64,000 bases of DNA from Legionella septentrionalis (GTDB taxonomy: Bacteria > Pseudomonadota > Gammaproteobacteria > Legionellales > Legionellaceae). Position 1 is the stretch's first letter; every line of letters starts with the position of its first letter. The notes beneath the pieces were generated by a model. The model did not search any database. It worked only from the letters and a program-made list of their open reading frames with translations, and was not told where the DNA came from. Of the stretch, positions 59,459-64,000 are shown piece after piece. The stretch covers positions 171,001 to 235,000 of the forward strand of contig NZ_RZGS01000001.1 of NCBI RefSeq assembly GCF_003989745.1, given 5' to 3'. Both the position numbers and the translations under genes were made by a program.

Positions 59459-60445
59459 TCAATCCACTACAATGACTGCAGCTCCGGTAAACCGGCCATG
59501 GCGAAGATCATCGAGAGCTTCATTGGCATGCAGCAAAGGGTAAAGATGGATTTCTGTCTTCACCGGAATCGATGGCGCCAAGGTTAAAAATTCTTTACCA
59601 TCTTTTATCGTTAAATTGGCTACAGAGCATAAAGTGCGCTCACCCCACAAAATGGCGTATGGGAAGCTTGGAATATCACTCATGTGAATCCCCGCACAAA
59701 CGACAGTACCGCCTTTTACAATATTGCGCAGAGCCAAAGGGACAAGCTTCCCTGCCGGGGCAAAAATAATGGCAGCATCCAAAGGTTTCGCAAGTATTGT
59801 CTCAGCAGCGCCAGCCCATTTAGCACCCAATTGATAAGCAAAAGTTTGCGCGGCTTTATCTCCCAGGCGCGTAAATGCGTAAATTTCCCGCCCCTGTTTG
59901 CGGGCTATTTGGATTAAGATATGAGCTGCTGCACCAAATCCATAAATGCCTAATCGTTGCGCATCTCCTGCCTTTAGCAGGGCACGATACCCAATTAAAC
60001 CGGCACAGAATAAAGGAGCCGCCTGATAATCAGAATAGCCTTCTGGTATGGGAAAACAAAAACGATAATTGGCAACTGTATATTGTGCAAAACCTCCGTT
60101 TATTTGATAACCCGTAAAACGGGCAGCATCACAAAGATTTTCCCGCCCGCTGCGGCAAAATCTGCACACCCCGCAACTTCCACCAAGCCATGGCACACCG
60201 ACGCGTTGCCCGACGCTAAAACCAGTCACTTTATTTCCCATCTTCGCAATGGTTCCAACGATCTGATGGCCAGGAATAAGGGGCAAGGCTGGCTGATTTA
60301 ATTCTCCATCGACCACATGCAGATCCGTGCGGCAAATGCCGCATGCACTGACTTTAATCAGAATTTCATCTTCTTTTGCTTCCGGTCTTTCCACCTCAGC
60401 ATACTTTAATTTTTGCCGGGGTGCTTCCAGTATCATCGCCTGCAT
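59459..60445 (-). CDS. Zinc-dependent alcohol dehydrogenase
   Basis: 328 residues of the medium-chain dehydrogenase family. The catalytic zinc site CGICRTDLH and GHQIVGTI, and the structural zinc cluster (GVCRFCRSGRENLC) are intact; the NAD-binding GFGAAAHI motif replaces the usual GxGxxG. The start at 60445 is used because upstream in-frame sequence to 60550 is not family-like. It resembles zinc alcohol dehydrogenases of the AdhA/AdhP group; substrate unknown. A second Met (60436) is possible. Confidence 0.88.
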   Translation of the reverse strand: MQAMILEAPRQKLKYAEVERPEAKEDEILIKVSACGICRTDLHVVDGELNQPALPLIPGHQIVGTIAKMGNKVTGFSVGQRVGVPWLGGSCGVCRFCRSGRENLCDAARFTGYQINGGFAQYTVANYRFCFPIPEGYSDYQAAPLFCAGLIGYRALLKAGDAQRLGIYGFGAAAHILIQIARKQGREIYAFTRLGDKAAQTFAYQLGAKWAGAAETILAKPLDAAIIFAPAGKLVPLALRNIVKGGTVVCAGIHMSDIPSFPYAILWGERTLCSVANLTIKDGKEFLTLAPSIPVKTEIHLYPLLHANEALDDLRHGRFTGAAVIVVD

Positions 60446-60611
60446 AGACCTGGCCTTACATTCATAAAAGATAATACTTTGAGCATAGATTATTATTGTG
60501 CAAGAGAGGATTGCCGCAGTTTCGGTATATTTGCCAAAGATATTAACCATTTATTCTTTGGCTATTGGGACAGGCAAATTGGAGCGCTCAGAATATTTAA
60601 ATAGGCAATTC

Positions 60612-60770
60612 ATGTTCAAGCCATTGGTAACAGCGAATCTTAATTTGCTCTGCCAGTGGTTTGTGAAGCCGCATGGAATAAAATGGTGGCCAGATGCACT
60701 TGCACCCGATGGTCCTGCTAGATTAAGTTTGAGTTTCAGCAATGATGCTAGAAAAGAGGTATATGAATGA
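60612..60770 (+). pseudogene. Truncated GNAT acetyltransferase (AAC(6')-like N-terminus)
   Basis: 52 codons resembling the N-terminus of GNAT acetyltransferases of the aminoglycoside 6'-type (FKPLVTANLNLLCQWFVKPH, then WWPDALAPDG, compare LRPLTEADLPLLxxWLxxPHVxxWW). The frame stops long before the acetyl-CoA-binding region, so this is a fragment. Downstream 60771-60997 has no intact gene. Confidence 0.55.
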
Positions 60771-60833
60771 ATGCAAATGGCAATGCTTTAATAAAAAAGG
60801 TTTCTGCTGGTATAGATATGCAAATGTGATTTG

Positions 60834-60965
60834 CTAGTCGGCATCAAGTATTTGTAGAAAGGTAACACGTCCCCATTCCTGAGGAAGTCGATGGGCTCGA
60901 TTTAAGTAGCGTTCATTACCTCTTGCTTTTAACCAGCAACCTATAGGTACCACGCGTGTTCGTTA
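60834..60965 (-). pseudogene. Coding-like minus-strand remnant
   Basis: An open frame of about 42 codons ending at a TAG (60834-60836), containing RYLNRAHRLPQEWGRVTFL and closing LQILDAD. The composition is protein-like and the frame has no start codon. It overlaps no intact gene. Family unknown; weak support. Confidence 0.2.
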
Positions 60966-60997
60966 CCCAGAGGATTTTGCTAAAATTGAACGAGTGG

Positions 60998-62212
60998 CTA
61001 TTCTAGAAGCGCTACTTCCTCTACTGTATGCCCAGGTTTTTTTCGTACTAATCCTGCTGCCAAAATGCAAGCGACGATAATTGCTCCACTGATCAACCAT
61101 GCTACAGGCCTTATTGAGCCATTGAATGCATGCATACCAAGCCCAACCATTACAGCGATGACGACGTAACGTAATGCATTACTCATACCTGTTGCAATGC
61201 CACGCATTTCCGGGTACACATTCGCAGATTGTATCCCGTAAATAGAGGCAGCTAAGGTAATACCGGCGCTTAAAATAACCATTGCTACACAAATTAAAAA
61301 TGGATTGGACGTTGTATAGCAGGCAAGCAGTAATAATATTGCGCCTAGACTGCTAGTGATTAGCCCCATATATTTTGTTTTATTCATCCCGTATTTTTCA
61401 ATGATCCCAATGCTTAAGAATGAAAATAAGGCAAAAGATCCCGGCGCCATGGCTTGATAAAAACCGTAACTAGTCTTAGAAACTCCCAAAAAGTCGATAA
61501 AAATAAGAGAAAGATTTGCAGTAAATAAAATAAGCGTACTAAAAAGGATATAACATACTAACGCAGCACCCATATAAGGGAAACTGCTTAGCACGATACC
61601 ATAGCTTTTGAGAATGCTGGGGATGGATAGGGCGCTGCGTTCACCACTCGGAAGGGTTTCATCAATGAAAAGTATACTCCCAACCAGAGAGGCAGTGGTG
61701 AGAATGGCAATCAGTAAAAAAGTGGATTGCCAACCGAAATAAATGTTCAAAAAGGAGCCCAAAATCGGAGCTGCTGCCATGACACCAGCAATAAAAAGAT
61801 TCATGCCCGCACACAATTGAGCGACCTTTTGCGGAGGGTATGATTCCAGTAGCATGGCAAAAGTAACTACCATCGGCGCTGCAGCCCCGATTCCTTGTCC
61901 TAAACGGCAGAGAAGAAAAATATCAAAATCGGTTGTGCAAAGACAACCCCAGCTGGCTAAGGTTAATAATCCAAGCCCAAGTTGTAGTATGCCTTTTCGC
62001 TCAAACACATCGGAAAGAGGGCCAAACAGCAGGCTACCAATAAAAATACCCACAAAATTGATGCTTAATACGTTTTGAATAGCATCCGCAGTACTATGGA
62101 AAAAGAGTTTCATGTCTGGGAAAGCAGGTACATAAATGTCGGTTTCCATGCATACTGTTGTATACATAATGGCGACCATCACCAATAGCATGAGATTTTT
62201 TTTATCAATCAT
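60998..62212 (-). CDS. Bcr/CflA-type MFS drug exporter
   Basis: 404 residues, 12 membrane helices. The N-terminal DIYVPAFPDM, then GPLSDVFERKGILQLGL (motif A variant), and LCRLGQGIGAAAPMV (antiporter motif C region) are typical of the Bcr/CflA subfamily. The start at 62212 is supported by AAGGT upstream and the usual N-terminal length; an in-frame ATG at 62242 is the alternative. Substrate unknown. Confidence 0.87.
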   Translation of the reverse strand: MIDKKNLMLLVMVAIMYTTVCMETDIYVPAFPDMKLFFHSTADAIQNVLSINFVGIFIGSLLFGPLSDVFERKGILQLGLGLLTLASWGCLCTTDFDIFLLCRLGQGIGAAAPMVVTFAMLLESYPPQKVAQLCAGMNLFIAGVMAAAPILGSFLNIYFGWQSTFLLIAILTTASLVGSILFIDETLPSGERSALSIPSILKSYGIVLSSFPYMGAALVCYILFSTLILFTANLSLIFIDFLGVSKTSYGFYQAMAPGSFALFSFLSIGIIEKYGMNKTKYMGLITSSLGAILLLLACYTTSNPFLICVAMVILSAGITLAASIYGIQSANVYPEMRGIATGMSNALRYVVIAVMVGLGMHAFNGSIRPVAWLISGAIIVACILAAGLVRKKPGHTVEEVALLE

Positions 62213-62302
62213 GTGGGACCTTGTTTCATAATCTAGACGCATATTGCCACACTGTAGAGTAATGGCAATGATTTAATCAAAGGAATAGATTGTAAGTATT
62301 TT

Positions 62303-62725
62303 TTAATTATTCACTGGGAAAGAAGCGTTTTCCGCATTGCGATAATCAGGGAAAGAGCAGTGTGTATGTGCAATTTTCCAAACACCATCTTCTTTTTCAG
62401 CAATCAACGTACCTCGTAAATGTGCAAAAGTATGTTTGGTACCATCAATGGTTATGTGAGCATTGCAAATTGCGGCAGTCCATAAAGCATCCTGTGGGGT
62501 AGGGACAAATTTTATGATTTCAATTTCACCATTTTCTGACTGGCTCCAATCCCTGAGTAATTGCATTTCAATTTCCTCTAAGCCTTCGCGGTATTCATCA
62601 AGCCCGGAACCCCATAGATTTGCGTTTTTGGTAAATAAGCTCAATAAAAAAGACAAATCACGCTTTTTATAACCTTCGCAAAATTGTCTAAACAGTTGTT
62701 CAGTAGGCTTTTCTGTTATTTTCAT
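62303..62725 (-). CDS. SnoaL-like / DUF4440-type small protein
   Basis: 140 residues of the NTF2-like cone fold (helix FRQFCEGYKKRDLSFLLSLF, NANLWGSGLDE, and final WKIAHTHCSFPDY strand). GGAG is 8 bases before the ATG. Such proteins include ketosteroid isomerase-like enzymes and many uncharacterised members, so the activity is open. Confidence 0.8.
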   Translation of the reverse strand: MKITEKPTEQLFRQFCEGYKKRDLSFLLSLFTKNANLWGSGLDEYREGLEEIEMQLLRDWSQSENGEIEIIKFVPTPQDALWTAAICNAHITIDGTKHTFAHLRGTLIAEKEDGVWKIAHTHCSFPDYRNAENASFPVNN

Positions 62726-62806
62726 AATGACATCTCCATATTAATAAAAGTTGAGGTGATTATAAAAGGTTTTAGAAGGTGAATCTGTCCGTAATATGCC
62801 CGGACA

Positions 62807-63571
62807 TTAAGGGTGCATCATCCTTTCAAGTTCAGCATAAGATACGTAACCAGTGCGTTGTTTTACTCTGCTAAGGTAGGTTTCTACCGTTCGTGAGGAG
62901 ATTTCTAGTATGTGCGCAATTTGTTTATAGGAAAAGCCCTGCAAAACAAATTGTAGGCAGGCCAATTCTTGTGTTGTCAGATAAGTGGTTCCTGCTTTGC
63001 CTGTAACTTTAATTTTTCCCTGGCTTAAGCACATGCCTTGATAATTTACATCCCTATAGGCTTTCGGTAGAGCAATAGCACTCTTGTCCATAATGTGCAG
63101 TAAATCTTTGTTTTGTTTATCAAAGTCATAAATGAATTGTTCTATGACTTTTAGTTTGTTTAGATAAAACGAACCAGGATTGAAATGTTCATGCGGTAAG
63201 GCGACAGCGATCATATCATAATAATTTTTAGTACGTCGCACCAAGGTTAAGCCATTATGAAAATTAAATTTCTCTCTGGCCAGTTGTAAGGGTGCTGTTG
63301 GAGGTAATGCTTCATCCCATAGAAACCAGTAGAAAGGCACATTTTCATGCTCTTCTTCAAAAGAAGAAAAGACAATGGGTTGATCATGATAGTCTTTAGT
63401 ATGTGCAAACAAGCCTGGATTATTCGTTAAACAGTTTATTGAACCATCCGCATAACAACGAAGATATTGAAAATAATTAAACCCAAAGGTTTCCAATAAG
63501 AAAGAACTCGCTTCTTCTACTTTGTCTTTCAAAATAAAAATGGGATGGTCTAAATCTATTTTAATAGGCAT
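62807..63571 (-). CDS. LuxR-family transcriptional regulator
   Basis: 254 residues. The C-terminal ~60 form the LuxR helix-turn-helix (LTTQELACLQFVLQGFSYKQIAHIL, then SSRTVETYLSRVKQRTG). The N-terminal ~180 residues form a PAS/autoinducer-like sensing region of unknown ligand, similar in size to the LpnR-type orphan regulators of Legionella. No LuxI-type synthase is in the window. Confidence 0.85.
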   Translation of the reverse strand: MPIKIDLDHPIFILKDKVEEASSFLLETFGFNYFQYLRCYADGSINCLTNNPGLFAHTKDYHDQPIVFSSFEEEHENVPFYWFLWDEALPPTAPLQLAREKFNFHNGLTLVRRTKNYYDMIAVALPHEHFNPGSFYLNKLKVIEQFIYDFDKQNKDLLHIMDKSAIALPKAYRDVNYQGMCLSQGKIKVTGKAGTTYLTTQELACLQFVLQGFSYKQIAHILEISSRTVETYLSRVKQRTGYVSYAELERMMHP

Positions 63572-63612
63572 CTAGAGTCCGAATTCCCCAACAGAAGCGA
63601 CATTAATTTCGT

Positions 63613-63850
63613 TTAAGTGTGCCCAGAGAAATGATGAAGAATTTTTGAATTTTTACTATACCAGCTGAGCTTGGCTCCTTTGGGCAATCTTAGAACTTTT
63701 TTCATCGCTCCATCAAGTGAAATTATTAAATATTTTTGGTTTGGTGAATAAAACTCAAAATATTGCTTTATATTAAAGTCATGCAATTTACCTGGTAGCT
63801 TGTAAACATCCTAAGTAATTGTATTTCTGCTTAAAATCATCCAAGCTTGC
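63613..63850 (-). pseudogene. Broken C-terminal gene fragment beside the IS
   Basis: Minus-strand reading from about 63796 down to the TAA at 63613-63615 gives ~60 open codons of protein-like sequence (LHDFNIKQYFEFYSPNQ, then LIISLDGAMKKVL). The reading continues upstream in another frame (63845-63800, containing LDDFKQKYNYLG). No start is present, and the frame runs into the IS end. Probably the tail of a gene disrupted by the insertion. Family unknown. Confidence 0.4.
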
Positions 63851-63879
63851 CTAAATTCCTAAGTATTAAATGTTGCAGT

Positions 63880-64000
63880 TGTAACCCTCCCGTAAAATAG
63901 CACCATTTAAAACTAGAGTTTCTCCGGCATAATAGGCAAGAGGAGGAGAAACGATGAAACGCAGCCGATTTACAGAGCATCAGATATTAAATATTTTAAA
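63880..64000 (+). mobile_element. Left end of an IS3-family insertion sequence
   Basis: An end-like TGTAACCCTCCCG begins at 63880, 74 bases before a transposase start codon. The spacing and the GGAGGAG ribosome-binding site are typical of IS3-family elements. The element continues beyond the window, so the inverted repeat cannot be verified. Confidence 0.65.
63954..64000 (+). CDS. IS3-family transposase OrfA, start only
   Basis: Begins MKRSRFTEHQILNIL, the standard N-terminus of IS3-family OrfA helix-turn-helix proteins (compare MKRSRFTEEQIIGIL). Strong AGGAGG Shine-Dalgarno. Cut off by the window end. Confidence 0.85.
   Translation, partial: MKRSRFTEHQILNIL

Overview
The window looks like the chromosome of a gammaproteobacterium of the order Legionellales (Legionella/Coxiella/Aquicella/Berkiella side). 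This rests on the housekeeping order, the Pseudomonas/Legionella-type Coq7 hydroxylase, PagP, and several proteins that look like secretion-system effectors. The genus is an inference. No rRNA, tRNA or CRISPR array was seen.

Layout. 1-3.3 kb: the end of ptsP, then lgt and thyA, as in E. coli. 3.6-6.6 kb: two small secreted proteins, a metallo-beta-lactamase-fold hydrolase and a NagA-type deacetylase. 6.7-11.4 kb: a very large protein carrying the SopB/SidF-type phosphoinositide phosphatase signature. 11.4-20.2 kb: priA, then mnmG-rsmG-parA-parB and yraN-diaA-dolP, followed by a second BON lipoprotein. 20.2-20.7 kb: a small basic-protein gene whose 3' end, 3' UTR and terminator are present a second time as a degenerate tandem copy. 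20.9-27.9 kb: the complete atpIBEFHAGDC operon with a good sigma-70 promoter and a strong terminator. 28-32 kb: pagP, an APC amino-acid permease, a PiT phosphate permease and coq7.

32.0-36.3 kb is coding-poor and holds decayed minus-strand coding remnants on both sides of a Na+/H+ antiporter fused to a cyclic-nucleotide-binding domain. 36.3-45.5 kb: a P1-type peptidase and the divergent pbpC / alpha-2-macroglobulin pair. 45.5-50.1 kb: a small hypothetical gene, an exported class II cyclic-nucleotide phosphodiesterase, a frameshifted corA, an outer-membrane beta-barrel and an MFS transporter.

50.3-64 kb is accessory in character. It contains two tandem HExxH metalloprotease-like paralogues, a deleted methyltransferase, a second beta-barrel, glutaredoxin, a proline-rich protein, a TraB/GumN-like protein, a VOC protein with a YafY-type regulator, a DUF2975/XRE pair, and a membrane/coiled-coil protein. 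A tight cluster of three perfect DnaA boxes follows at 59.1-59.25 kb, then an alcohol dehydrogenase, a truncated acetyltransferase, a Bcr/CflA exporter, a SnoaL-like protein and a LuxR regulator. The window ends in the left part of an IS3-family element next to a broken reading frame.

The core blocks (parAB, mnmG-rsmG, atp, diaA) are typically origin-proximal. The most interesting points are the phosphoinositide-phosphatase effector candidate, the tandem HExxH proteins, the DnaA-box cluster, and a corA gene whose frameshift coincides with a dnaX-type slippery heptamer.
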